Shown here: in pieces, positions 7,020-14,896 of the stretch
Numbering within the stretch: the stretch's first letter is position 1
Layout of the letters: every line of letters starts with the position of its first letter
DNA from: Alloalcanivorax xiamenensis
Lineage (GTDB): Bacteria > Pseudomonadota > Gammaproteobacteria > Pseudomonadales > Alcanivoracaceae
Assembly: GCF_009846745.1 (NCBI RefSeq)
Contig: NZ_AQPF01000008.1
Location: 1-64,000, forward strand
Reading direction: 5' to 3'
DNA: 64,000 nucleotides
Translations under genes and position numbers: made by a program
The notes under the pieces: model-generated
What the model was told of the DNA's origin: nothing
Databases searched by the model: none
Seen by the model: the letters and a program-made list of their open reading frames with translations, nothing else

Positions 7020-9930
7020 TGTCAGCGAACTGATTCTGATCGCCTGCGGCTACCTGCTGTTTCTGTTCCTGGTGGCCTGGATCACCGAGCGGGGCTGGAT
7101 CCCCTCACGCTGGGTGCGTCATCCGGTAGTCTATGTACTGTCACTCGGAGTCTACGCCAGCGCCTGGGCGATCTATGGCTCGGTGGGTTACGCCTATCGT
7201 TATGGCTACAACTTTCTCGCCTATTTTCTCGGTATCTCCGGGGTGTTTTTGCTGGCGCCGATCCTGCTGGCGCCGATCCTTCGCCTGACCACGACGTATC
7301 AATTGGGCTCCCTGGCGGATTTGTTCGCTTTCCGCTATCGCAGCCGCCTGGCCGGGGCACTCACCACGGTGATGATGGTGGTCGGCATGCTGCCGTTGCT
7401 GTCACTGCAGTTAAAGGCGGTGGCGGAGTCCATCCAGATTCTCACCGGAGATCCCGATCCCGCCTGGCTGGCGTTCTGGTTCTGTCTGCTGATCACCCTG
7501 TTCGCCATTTTGTTTGGCGCCCGCCATGCCACTGCCCGGGAACGGCATGAGGGCCTGGTGGTGGCCATCGCCACCGAATCGCTGATCAAGCTGGTGGCGT
7601 TCGTGGCGGTGGCCCTGCTCGGGCTGTTCGGCGTCTTTGGTGGTCTCGGCGGCTTGAACCAGTGGCTGGACACCAATCCGGAGATGCTCACCCGTCTTTA
7701 CCAGCCGTTGCAGGACGGAACCTGGCACAGCCTGATCATGGCGTTCTTTGTCTCCGCGGTGGTGATGCCGCACATGTTCTACATGGCCTTCACCGAGAAC
7801 CTCAATCCACGCGCCCTGGTCACCGCCAGTTGGGGGCTGCCGCTGCTGTTTCTGATCATGGCACTGTGCGTACCGCTGATCCTGTGGTCCGCGCTCGCCA
7901 TCGACGCCCCGACCATTCCCGATTACTTCGCCCTCGGTGTCGGCCGGGAGACCGGCCACGGCGCGGTGCTGGCCTATCTGGCCGGGCTCGCCGGCGCCAG
8001 TGGCATGCTGATCGTCGCCACCCTGGCACTGTCCGGCATGTGTTTGAATCACCTGGTGTTGCCGGCCAGCCCTCTCAGCTCCGCCCAGGATCTGTACCGC
8101 AATCTGCTGTGGACCCGCCGGGTACTGATCGCGGCCATTCTTGCGCTGGCCTTTCTGTTCTACCGGCTCACTGGCCCCAACCATTCACTGGTGGAACTGG
8201 GGGTGCTGTCGTTCGTCGCGACGCTGCAATTCGTGCCCGGGCTGATCGGAGCCCTGTTCTGGCCCTCGGGTAATCGCAGCGGCCTGTTCGCCGGTATGCT
8301 GGCCGGGTTCGTGATCTGGGCGGTGGCCCTGCTATTTCCCTTGATCACCCCGCACTGGCACGCGCAGGAAATCCTGCAGTGGCTCGGCTGGCGGTACCCG
8401 GAAGGCGCCACCCAGTGGCATCGGGTGGCTCTGGCGTCAGTGAGTCTTAATGGCCTGATCTATGCGGTGGTGTCGATCGTCACCCCGATGTCCCGGGCGG
8501 AGCGCTCCGCCGCCGAGGCCTGCGCGGTGGACAGCCTGCGCCGCCCGTACCGCTGGGAATTGAGCGCCCAGTCCGTGGACGATTTTATCGCGTCACTGAG
8601 CGGTCCACTGGGGCCGGTGACCGCCGCCCGGGAAGTGGAAATGGCACTGCGGGATCTGCGCCTGAAGTATACCGAGACCCGGCCCTATGCCCTGCGGCGG
8701 CTGCGCGATCAATTGGAAACCAACCTGTCCGGTTTGCTCGGCCCCTCCGTTGCCCATCAGTTGATGGATGAGAATGTGCCCTATCGGCCGCGCGAAGGGG
8801 AGGAATCCAGCGAGGACATCCGCTTTATCGAAACGCGGTTGGAGAAGTACCGGGATCGCCTCTCTGGTCTGGCGGCGGAACTGGACAGCCTGCGCCGTTT
8901 TCACCGGCAAACCCTGCTGGAGTTGCCGATGGGGGTTATTTCTCTGGGCGCCGACGGCGAGATCATCGGTTGGAACCGCGCGGTGGAAGCCCTGACCGGC
9001 ATCGACGCGGAAGACACCATAGGCTCACGCCTGGACCATCTGCCCTCCCCCTGGGGGGAACTGCTCACCGAATTCAGCCGTGGCGAGGACGCCCACGATC
9101 CCAAACGCAGCATCGAGGTCAACGGCCAGGCCCGCTGGTTGAGTTTGCACAAATCACTGATCCGCGGCGCTGGCCCGTCCGAGCAGGCCGGCGGCCTGGT
9201 ACTGGTGCTTGAGGACATCACTGATCTACGCCATATGGAAGCGCACCTGGCACACAACGAGCGGCTGGCCTCCATCGGCCGTCTGGCCGCGGGCGTCGCC
9301 CATGAAATCGGCAATCCGGTCACCGCGATCGCCTGCCTGGCACAGAATCTGGAAGGCGATAGTCTTGATGAGGAGCAGCGCCTCAGTGGACAGCAGATCA
9401 TGGAGCAGACCCGCCGTATCACCCGCATCGTTGAATCCCTGGTGACCTTCAGCCACTCCGGCGGCATGCGCGACGTCATCCATGGCCCGGTGCGGGTCCA
9501 TGACACCGCCGCCGAAGCCATCGCCCTGCTGCAACTGGATCCGGATCGCCGCCAGCAGCACTTCCGCAATCTCTGCGACCCGAGCCACGAGGTGATGGGT
9601 GACCCGCAGCGTTTATTGCAAGTGTTCGTTAACCTGCTCAGTAATGCCTCGGACGCCAGCGAGGACGACGCCCCGATTACCGTCCGCAGCTACCCTGAAG
9701 GGGAGTATGTTCGCATTCAAGTCGAGGATCGCGGCCACGGTATTCCGCCGGAGTTACGTGATGCTCTGTTCGAACCCTTCGTCACCAGCAAGCCGCCGGG
9801 CCGCGGCACAGGTCTGGGACTGGCGCTGGTTTACAGTATCATCGAGGACCATCAGGGGACGGTGCGCGTGGAAAGCCCGGTGGAGGGCGACCAAGGCACC
9901 CGGTTTATCATCGACCTGCCCGCTTATTAG
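7009..9930 (+). CDS. cbrA: CbrA sensor histidine kinase with SSS transporter domain
   Basis: A 973-residue hybrid of transporter and kinase. Residues 1 to about 500 form the multi-spanning sodium:solute symporter (SSS) domain. A linker leads to a PAS domain (about 630-745; LPMGVISLGADGEIIGWNRA). Then come a HisKA domain with phospho-acceptor His765 in GVAHEIGNP and a HATPase domain with N box (VNLLSNASDAS, about 874) and G boxes (DRGHGIP, GRGTGLGLAL). In Pseudomonas CbrA with CbrB controls use of amino acids and other carbon and nitrogen sources, and its SSS domain can transport histidine. Here the stop codon coincides with the left end of an inserted element, which separates it from cbrB. 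Confidence 0.93.
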   Translation: MTYSVSELILIACGYLLFLFLVAWITERGWIPSRWVRHPVVYVLSLGVYASAWAIYGSVGYAYRYGYNFLAYFLGISGVFLLAPILLAPILRLTTTYQLGSLADLFAFRYRSRLAGALTTVMMVVGMLPLLSLQLKAVAESIQILTGDPDPAWLAFWFCLLITLFAILFGARHATARERHEGLVVAIATESLIKLVAFVAVALLGLFGVFGGLGGLNQWLDTNPEMLTRLYQPLQDGTWHSLIMAFFVSAVVMPHMFYMAFTENLNPRALVTASWGLPLLFLIMALCVPLILWSALAIDAPTIPDYFALGVGRETGHGAVLAYLAGLAGASGMLIVATLALSGMCLNHLVLPASPLSSAQDLYRNLLWTRRVLIAAILALAFLFYRLTGPNHSLVELGVLSFVATLQFVPGLIGALFWPSGNRSGLFAGMLAGFVIWAVALLFPLITPHWHAQEILQWLGWRYPEGATQWHRVALASVSLNGLIYAVVSIVTPMSRAERSAAEACAVDSLRRPYRWELSAQSVDDFIASLSGPLGPVTAAREVEMALRDLRLKYTETRPYALRRLRDQLETNLSGLLGPSVAHQLMDENVPYRPREGEESSEDIRFIETRLEKYRDRLSGLAAELDSLRRFHRQTLLELPMGVISLGADGEIIGWNRAVEALTGIDAEDTIGSRLDHLPSPWGELLTEFSRGEDAHDPKRSIEVNGQARWLSLHKSLIRGAGPSEQAGGLVLVLEDITDLRHMEAHLAHNERLASIGRLAAGVAHEIGNPVTAIACLAQNLEGDSLDEEQRLSGQQIMEQTRRITRIVESLVTFSHSGGMRDVIHGPVRVHDTAAEAIALLQLDPDRRQQHFRNLCDPSHEVMGDPQRLLQVFVNLLSNASDASEDDAPITVRSYPEGEYVRIQVEDRGHGIPPELRDALFEPFVTSKPPGRGTGLGLALVYSIIEDHQGTVRVESPVEGDQGTRFIIDLPAY

Positions 9931-10144
9931 AGCCTGCTTAAGGTCTATTCGCCACCGCGTTGCTGCTGGAAAATACCCGGAGGGCCGGGCCCACTTTCCT
10001 TAGGTGGAGAGTGCCGCCAGCCCGCGATTACGCTTGTTTATGTAGAATGACTACACTGCACAATCGGAATCACGACCTGGCGACACTTTCTACCAGGTGA
10101 AGAGGGAACTCCGGCGCGGCGGTGAATAGACCTTAAACAGGCTC
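9930..10144. mobile_element. MITE-like element between cbrA and cbrB
   Basis: A 215-bp segment with terminal inverted repeats: 9930-9959 (GAGCCTGCTTAAGGTCTATT...) and 10115-10144 (complement ending CAGGCTC), matching at 27 of 30 positions. The trinucleotide TTA lies on both sides (9927-9929 and 10145-10147), as expected for a 3-bp target duplication. GAGCCTG-type ends and a TNA target fit the IS5/IS1031 group as I recall it. There is no transposase inside. Removing the element and one TTA leaves cbrA ending in the same TAG, 18 nt before the cbrB ATG. The final G of the present cbrA stop is the first base of the element. Confidence 0.75.
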
Positions 10145-10166
10145 TTAGAATTAGAAGGAAGGCAGT

Positions 10167-11501
10167 ATGAGTCACATACTGATCGTGGAAGACGAGCCCG
10201 TTATTCGCGGCGCGCTGCGCAAATTGCTGGAGCGGCATGATCACTCCGTGATGGAGGCGGAATCGGTGGAGCAGGCGCTGGAGAAAAGCCTGCACCAGTA
10301 CGACCTGATCATCAGCGATCTGCGCCTGCCGGGAGAACCGGGCACCGCCCTGATCGAACAGGCCAACCCGACCCCGGTGCTGATCATGACCAGCTACGCC
10401 AGTCTGCGCTCGGCGGTGGACGCCATGCGCCAGGGCGCGGTGGATTACATCCCCAAACCCTTCGACCACGAGGAAATGCTGCTGGCCGTGGAACGAGTGC
10501 TGAAGGAAGGCCGGCTTAATCGCGGCAACCAGGCACTGCGCCGTGACATGGAACGCAGCTATCCGGTCAACGCCATGGTGGGCGATTGCCAGGCGATGCG
10601 TGACCTCAAGCACCGCATTGCCCGGGTGGCGCCCACCGATACTCCTGTGCTGATTCTCGGGGAAGCCGGCACCGGCAAGGAACTGACCGCCCGCTCCATC
10701 CATGAACACAGTGATCGGGCGAGCGGCCCGCTGATAACCGTGCACTGCGCCTCGCTGCCGAAAACCCTGCAGTTGGATGATCTGTTCGGCAACGATGAGC
10801 AGCCCGGCCGCATTGAAGAGGCGGAAGGCGGCACCCTGTTTCTGGACGAAGTGGGCGAACTGTCAGGGGAAGCGCAAAGCCGATTGCTGACATTGCTGGA
10901 ACAGGGCGAGATCCACCGGCAGGACTCCCTGGCCACACGACGAGTGGACGTACGCATTCTGGCCAGCAGCCAGACCGATCTGCCCACCCGGGTCACCGAA
11001 GGCGGATTCCGCCGCGACCTCTACTACCGGCTTAACGTGATGGAGCTGGAAGTGCCGCCCCTGCGAGCCCGCGAACAGGATATCGAGGATCTTGCCAGTG
11101 CGCTTCTCGCTCGCGGCAGCGAGAAACTGCGGCGGCAAAACCTGTTTTTCACTCAGGAAGCACTGGAAGCGATGCGCGGTTACAGCTGGCCAGGCAATGT
11201 GCGGGAACTGGAGAATGTCATCGAGCGGGCGGTGATTCTCTCCGAGGAGGAAGCCATAGGCCCTGGCCAATTGGGTCTGAACCCGGATCGCGCGCCACAA
11301 CGCACCACCCGTGCCAGCCGCGCCAGCCTGGACCCTTCCGAGGATCTGTCACTGGAAGACTACTTCACCCGCTTTGTTCTGGAAAACCAGGACAGCATGA
11401 CCGAGACCGAGCTGGCCAATAAGCTCGGTATCAGCCGCAAAAGCCTGTGGGAGCGCCGCCAGCGCCTGGGTATTCCCCGTCGCAAGGGCGGCCGGCGCTG
11501 A
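10167..11501 (+). CDS. cbrB: CbrB response regulator, AAA+ type, lacking the GAFTGA loop
   Basis: 444 residues. Receiver domain 1-120 with acidic pocket E8/D9, phospho-acceptor Asp51 and the KPF motif; AAA+ domain with Walker A GEAGTGKE (165-172), Walker B GGTLFLDEVGEL (221-232) and arginine-finger region FRRDLYYRLNV (281-291). The C-terminal Fis-type HTH (MTETELANKLGISRKSLWER) closely resembles Pseudomonas CbrB. Between LFG (206-208) and GGTLFLDE only 12 residues remain (NDEQPGRIEEAE), against about 21 in NtrC, so the GAFTGA loop that contacts sigma-54 is deleted. The reading frame is intact. It should therefore not activate sigma-54 polymerase in the usual way. AAGGAAGG at 10156-10162 is a good ribosome site. 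Confidence 0.92.
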   Translation: MSHILIVEDEPVIRGALRKLLERHDHSVMEAESVEQALEKSLHQYDLIISDLRLPGEPGTALIEQANPTPVLIMTSYASLRSAVDAMRQGAVDYIPKPFDHEEMLLAVERVLKEGRLNRGNQALRRDMERSYPVNAMVGDCQAMRDLKHRIARVAPTDTPVLILGEAGTGKELTARSIHEHSDRASGPLITVHCASLPKTLQLDDLFGNDEQPGRIEEAEGGTLFLDEVGELSGEAQSRLLTLLEQGEIHRQDSLATRRVDVRILASSQTDLPTRVTEGGFRRDLYYRLNVMELEVPPLRAREQDIEDLASALLARGSEKLRRQNLFFTQEALEAMRGYSWPGNVRELENVIERAVILSEEEAIGPGQLGLNPDRAPQRTTRASRASLDPSEDLSLEDYFTRFVLENQDSMTETELANKLGISRKSLWERRQRLGIPRRKGGRR

Positions 11502-11561
11502 GCCCGGGGCCCGGGGCCCGGCCAGACTCCAACAGAGCGGCTTAGTGCTGTGAAGAACCCG

Positions 11562-11660
11562 GGCCGCGAAGCCGCTGTGGGAAGCTTGCTTGCAAGCGAA
11601 TGGCCAAGGCCAGGGGGGCAATTCGCTTGCAAGCAAGCTTCCCACAGCGGCTTCGTGGCC
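11562..11660. repeat. REP/BIME-like long inverted repeat after cbrB
   Basis: Two 40-nt arms (11562-11601 and 11621-11660) are inverted copies with one mismatch around a 19-nt spacer. The core wording GAAGCCGCTGTGGGAAGC and CTTGCTTGCAAGCGAA resembles the extragenic palindromes scattered in Pseudomonas-like genomes. It begins 60 nt after the cbrB stop and may protect or end the cbrB transcript. Confidence 0.8.
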
Positions 11661-11889
11661 TTTGTCATAGCCCCGCTGAAGCAGCGTCGAAGATGATTCC
11701 CAGCGTTTTTTTGCCAGGAACAGCTTGTGGATGACCTTCTTGTTACTCTCTCGATCGCATTCAACGATCAAGTGTTACCTTACTACACAGGCCGGGTAAC
11801 AAGAACGTTACCCCACACCCCCACCTTTTGAATCGCTTTTTCGGAATTTTCGTAAGTTACTGATTTATAAGCATTTAACATGCTATTGC

Positions 11890-12117
11890 AAAGGAAAAAC
11901 CATCCATGCACTATGAATCCCACGCCAGATAAACAAAACAACCAAGGCGACGAGGCTCAAAATAAGAACAAGAAAAGAAGAACAAAAAGGTGATGAGCCA
12001 AACGAGAGAAATGCCGTAACACCATGTGCGTACGGCGCAAGGCAGAAAACAACACAAACAATAATAACAACAGAATCAGCGCATAGGGGATCACAACCAA
12101 GGTTGTGATCCCTTTTT
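11890..12117 (+). ncRNA. Candidate CrcZ-like Hfq/Crc-sequestering small RNA
   Basis: The cbrB-pcnB gap in Pseudomonas encodes CrcZ, an RNA whose A-rich (AAN)n motifs titrate Hfq/Crc. At the same position here there are three A-rich blocks: 11931-11943 (AAACAAAACAACC), 11959-11990 (includes AATAAGAACAAGAAAAGAAG) and 12045-12073 (includes AACACAAACAATAATAACAA). The second sits in the loop of stem GGCTCA/TGAGCC (11954-11959, 11994-11999). A second hairpin, GCCGTA/TACGGC (12013-12036), precedes the third block. The RNA ends at a strong terminator (12087-12117). The 5' end is a guess. No ORF of note overlaps, and no -24/-12 promoter is seen. Confidence 0.65.
12087..12117 (+). terminator. Terminator of the candidate CrcZ-like RNA
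   Basis: GGGATCACAAC (12087-12097), loop CAAG and GTTGTGATCCC (12102-12112) form a perfect 11-bp stem followed by five T (12113-12117). It sits 139 nt before the pcnB start, so it closes a transcript that begins upstream of it rather than the pcnB message. Confidence 0.9.
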
Positions 12118-12255
12118 ACTTTTCAACGCCCGGTCACGTTGAAACGCCCAGCTTGCTCCCGATCTCTTTCCGTTGCAAGACGCTGATCAATAACCTGTGG
12201 CGTAAAAAAGGTGCTACCATGCCGCCTTTCATTCAGTCAGGACGATAATCGCTCA

Positions 12256-13638
12256 ATGGCGTCAAAGCTTCTGGAGAAACTGACCCGCCTTATTCAGTTT
12301 GGTTCCCCACGTACGCCCCGCCTTCCCAAGGCCAAGGTGATCCCCCGCGACGCCCACCCTATTTCCCGTAAACAGGTGTCCCGGGCCGCGCTCAATGTAC
12401 TCTACGGATTGCATAAGGCCGGGTTCGAAGCCTATTTGGTCGGTGGCTGCCTGCGGGATCTGTTGTGCGGGCGTCAGCCAAAGGATTTCGACGTGGTCAC
12501 TGACGCCACCCCGGAGCAGGTCTACCGGCTGTTCAAACGCAGCCGCATTATTGGCCGCCGCTTCCAGATCGTGCATGTGCGTTTCGGCGGCGAGATCATC
12601 GAGGTATCCACCTTCCGCGCCTTCCAGCGGGACGATGATCTGGATGACGACCAGCACCGGGCCCATGAGGAGACCGGCCTGGTCCTGCGCGACAATACCT
12701 GGGGCAGCATCGAGGAAGATGCCCTCCGCCGGGACTTCACCATCAACGCCCTGTACTACAACATCGCCGATTTCTCCCTGCACGATTTCGTCAACAGCCG
12801 GCAGGACATCGAACGCGGCATTATCCGTTTGATCGGAGACGCCCAGCAGCGTTACCGGGAAGATCCGGTACGCATGCTGCGCGCCGCCCGCTTCGCCGCC
12901 AAACTGGGCTTCCAGCTGGATCGCGCCACCCGGGCACCGATCCCGGAAATGGCGCCCTTGCTTCTGCAGGTCCCGCCGGCCCGCCTGTTCGACGAAGTGC
13001 TCAAGCTGTTTCTCAGCGGCCACGCCCGGGCTTCCTTTGAACAGCTGCGCAAGCTGGGCCTGTTTGCCTTCCTGTTTCCCAATACCCACGAGGCTCTGGA
13101 AAGCGAGGGCGGAGAAGTCTGGGAACGGCTGATTCTCGCCGCCATGGACAACACCGACCGGCGCCTGTCCGAGGATAAACCGGTCACCCCCGCCTTCCTT
13201 TATGCGGTGTTTCTGTGGCCGGTGCTGGTCACGCAGCTGAAGCGCTATCGCGAGGATGGCATTCCGCCGGCGCCGGCCCTGCACAAAGCCGCCACCTGGG
13301 CCCTCAATGAGCAGAGCCATCACACCTCGGTGCCACGCCGCTTCTCCTCGGTGATGCGCGAGATGTGGGACCTGCAACCGCGCCTGGACAAACGTAATGG
13401 CAAGCGGGCGGACACGCTGATGGAGCACCCCCGTTTCCGCGCCGCTTACGACTTTCTGCTGCTGCGCGAGCAGGCCGGTGAGATCAAACCCGGCCTGGGC
13501 GAATGGTGGACCCGCTATCAAGCCGCCGATGAATCCCGGCAACGCGCCATGGTCCAGGATCTGGGCCAGGCCGGCGGCCAAGGCGGTCGGCGGCGGCGTA
13601 GACGTCGACGTGGTGGGAACGGCGGCGGCGAAGCATGA
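12256..13638 (+). CDS. pcnB: Poly(A) polymerase I
   Basis: 460 residues, class II nucleotidyltransferase that adds 3' poly(A) tails and so promotes RNA decay. The catalytic motif LVGGCLRDLLCGRQPKDFDVVT holds the two metal-binding aspartates, followed by RRFQIVHVRFGGEIIEVSTF and the RNA-binding head (RAARFAAKLGF). The C-terminus is strongly basic (GGRRRRRRRRGGNGGG), as in other PcnB proteins. The ATG at 12256 gives MASKLLEKLTRL; the in-frame GTG at 12211 would add 15 unconserved residues. The ribosome site is weak. Its TGA overlaps the ATG of folK. Confidence 0.93.
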   Translation: MASKLLEKLTRLIQFGSPRTPRLPKAKVIPRDAHPISRKQVSRAALNVLYGLHKAGFEAYLVGGCLRDLLCGRQPKDFDVVTDATPEQVYRLFKRSRIIGRRFQIVHVRFGGEIIEVSTFRAFQRDDDLDDDQHRAHEETGLVLRDNTWGSIEEDALRRDFTINALYYNIADFSLHDFVNSRQDIERGIIRLIGDAQQRYREDPVRMLRAARFAAKLGFQLDRATRAPIPEMAPLLLQVPPARLFDEVLKLFLSGHARASFEQLRKLGLFAFLFPNTHEALESEGGEVWERLILAAMDNTDRRLSEDKPVTPAFLYAVFLWPVLVTQLKRYREDGIPPAPALHKAATWALNEQSHHTSVPRRFSSVMREMWDLQPRLDKRNGKRADTLMEHPRFRAAYDFLLLREQAGEIKPGLGEWWTRYQAADESRQRAMVQDLGQAGGQGGRRRRRRRRGGNGGGEA

Positions 13639-14156
13639 TCGCCGTCGGTCTCGGCAGCAATCTCGACGGCCCCGCCGAACGCGTCTGCCATGCTCTGGAA
13701 GCCATCGCGGTATTACCGATGACCCGCCTTCTGGCGCACTCCGCTCTGTACGATACCGCGCCGGTGGGGCCACAGGATCAGCCCGATTTCATCAATGCCG
13801 TGGCCTTGCTGGAAACCCGTCTGCCCCCCCTGTCCCTGCTCAGCGCCTTGCAGGACCTGGAGAAGGCGGCCGGCCGGGTGCGGCACCGGCGCTGGGGCGA
13901 ACGCACCCTGGATCTGGACATCCTTCTGTGGCGGGACCAGACCATCCACCTGCCCCGCCTCACCGTCCCGCACCCGGAAATGCACAAACGCGCCTTTGTT
14001 CTGCGCCCCCTGTTGGACATCGCCCCGGACGCGCGCTTGCCCGACGGCCGCCCGCTGTCCGACTATTGGCCTGGAGTGGCGGATCAGCCGCTGCGCCGTC
14101 TGCCCAGCCTGGAGGAGAACCATTTTGTTGAGCCAGCGTATTCAACAGCGTCGTGA
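13635..14156 (+). CDS. folK: HPPK, 2-amino-4-hydroxy-6-hydroxymethyldihydropteridine pyrophosphokinase
   Basis: 173 residues; transfers pyrophosphate from ATP to the pterin alcohol just before dihydropteroate synthase in folate synthesis. Visible motifs: VGLGSNLDGP at the N-terminus, ALQDLEKAAGRVRHRRWGERTLDLDILLW in the centre (signature with the metal-binding DLDIL), and LTVPHPEMHKRAFVLRPL. The start overlaps the pcnB stop (ATGA). Its partner folP is at 37-38 kb. The 3' end overlaps the next gene by 32 nt. Confidence 0.93.
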   Translation: MIAVGLGSNLDGPAERVCHALEAIAVLPMTRLLAHSALYDTAPVGPQDQPDFINAVALLETRLPPLSLLSALQDLEKAAGRVRHRRWGERTLDLDILLWRDQTIHLPRLTVPHPEMHKRAFVLRPLLDIAPDARLPDGRPLSDYWPGVADQPLRRLPSLEENHFVEPAYSTAS

Positions 14157-14808
14157 AGCCGGCAATCTGCCTCGTCTGATTGCCGTGGAAGGCCCCATCG
14201 GTGTCGGCAAGACCACCCTGACCCGGCGCCTGGCGGATACATTTGGTTTCGACACCCTGTTGGAGCAAGCGGAAGCCAACCCCTTCCTGTCCCGCTTCTA
14301 TCAGGACCCGGCCCGCTACGCCCTGCAAACCGAGCTGTTTTTCCTGTTCCAACGGGCGGAACAATTGCGCAACCTGCGCCAACAGGAACTGTTCAGTGGT
14401 CCCTGGGTGGCGGATTTCCTGGTGGACAAGACCCGCCTGTTCGCCGAGGTGACGTTGAGCGACGAAGAGTTCCCGCTCTACGACAACGTCTACAAACACA
14501 TGCTGATCGACGCCCCGACACCGGATCTGGTGATCTACCTGCAAGCGCCCACCGCCACCCTGCGACAACGGGTGCTCAAACGCGGCACCGATTTCGAGCA
14601 ACGCATGGATCCGGACTATCTGGAACGGCTCAACGACGCCTACACCCGTTTCTTCCATTTCTATGACGACGCGCCGCTGCTGATCGTCAACACCGCCGAT
14701 ATCGATCTGGTGGAGGGGGACCGGGACTACCAACAACTGGTGGCCGAGTTGCTGGACATCCGCTCGGGGCGCCACTATTTTAACCCCCGGCCGCTGGGGA
14801 ACCTCTGA
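14125..14808 (+). CDS. Deoxynucleoside kinase (dNK/dGK-type)
   Basis: About 227 residues, P-loop kinase of the deoxynucleoside kinase family (salvage of deoxynucleosides to monophosphates). Motifs: IAVEGPIGVGKTTL (Walker A) at about residue 20, a substrate segment NPFLSRFYQDPARYALQTELFFL, the LFAEVTLSDEEFPLYDNVY block where relatives have ERS, and the LID region QRVLKRGTDFEQRM. The most likely start is TTG at 14125 with GGAGGAG at 14111-14117; TTG 14128 is the next option. It overlaps folK by 32 nt, implying coupled translation. A kinase at this position between folK and panB is common in Pseudomonas relatives. Substrate preference is not readable. Confidence 0.85.
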   Translation: MLSQRIQQRREAGNLPRLIAVEGPIGVGKTTLTRRLADTFGFDTLLEQAEANPFLSRFYQDPARYALQTELFFLFQRAEQLRNLRQQELFSGPWVADFLVDKTRLFAEVTLSDEEFPLYDNVYKHMLIDAPTPDLVIYLQAPTATLRQRVLKRGTDFEQRMDPDYLERLNDAYTRFFHFYDDAPLLIVNTADIDLVEGDRDYQQLVAELLDIRSGRHYFNPRPLGNL

Positions 14809-14896
14809 GCCGCCTTGCTTCCGAGTCCCCAAGCCCGCCCCGGGTGCCTGCCCTTACCTTCCAGGCGCCTCCGTCTATTCGTCAGGGGAGAGCCCC

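Noticed and set aside
14809..14896. Riboswitch before panB
   Set aside because: The gap is short and shows no known aptamer core or strong hairpin.
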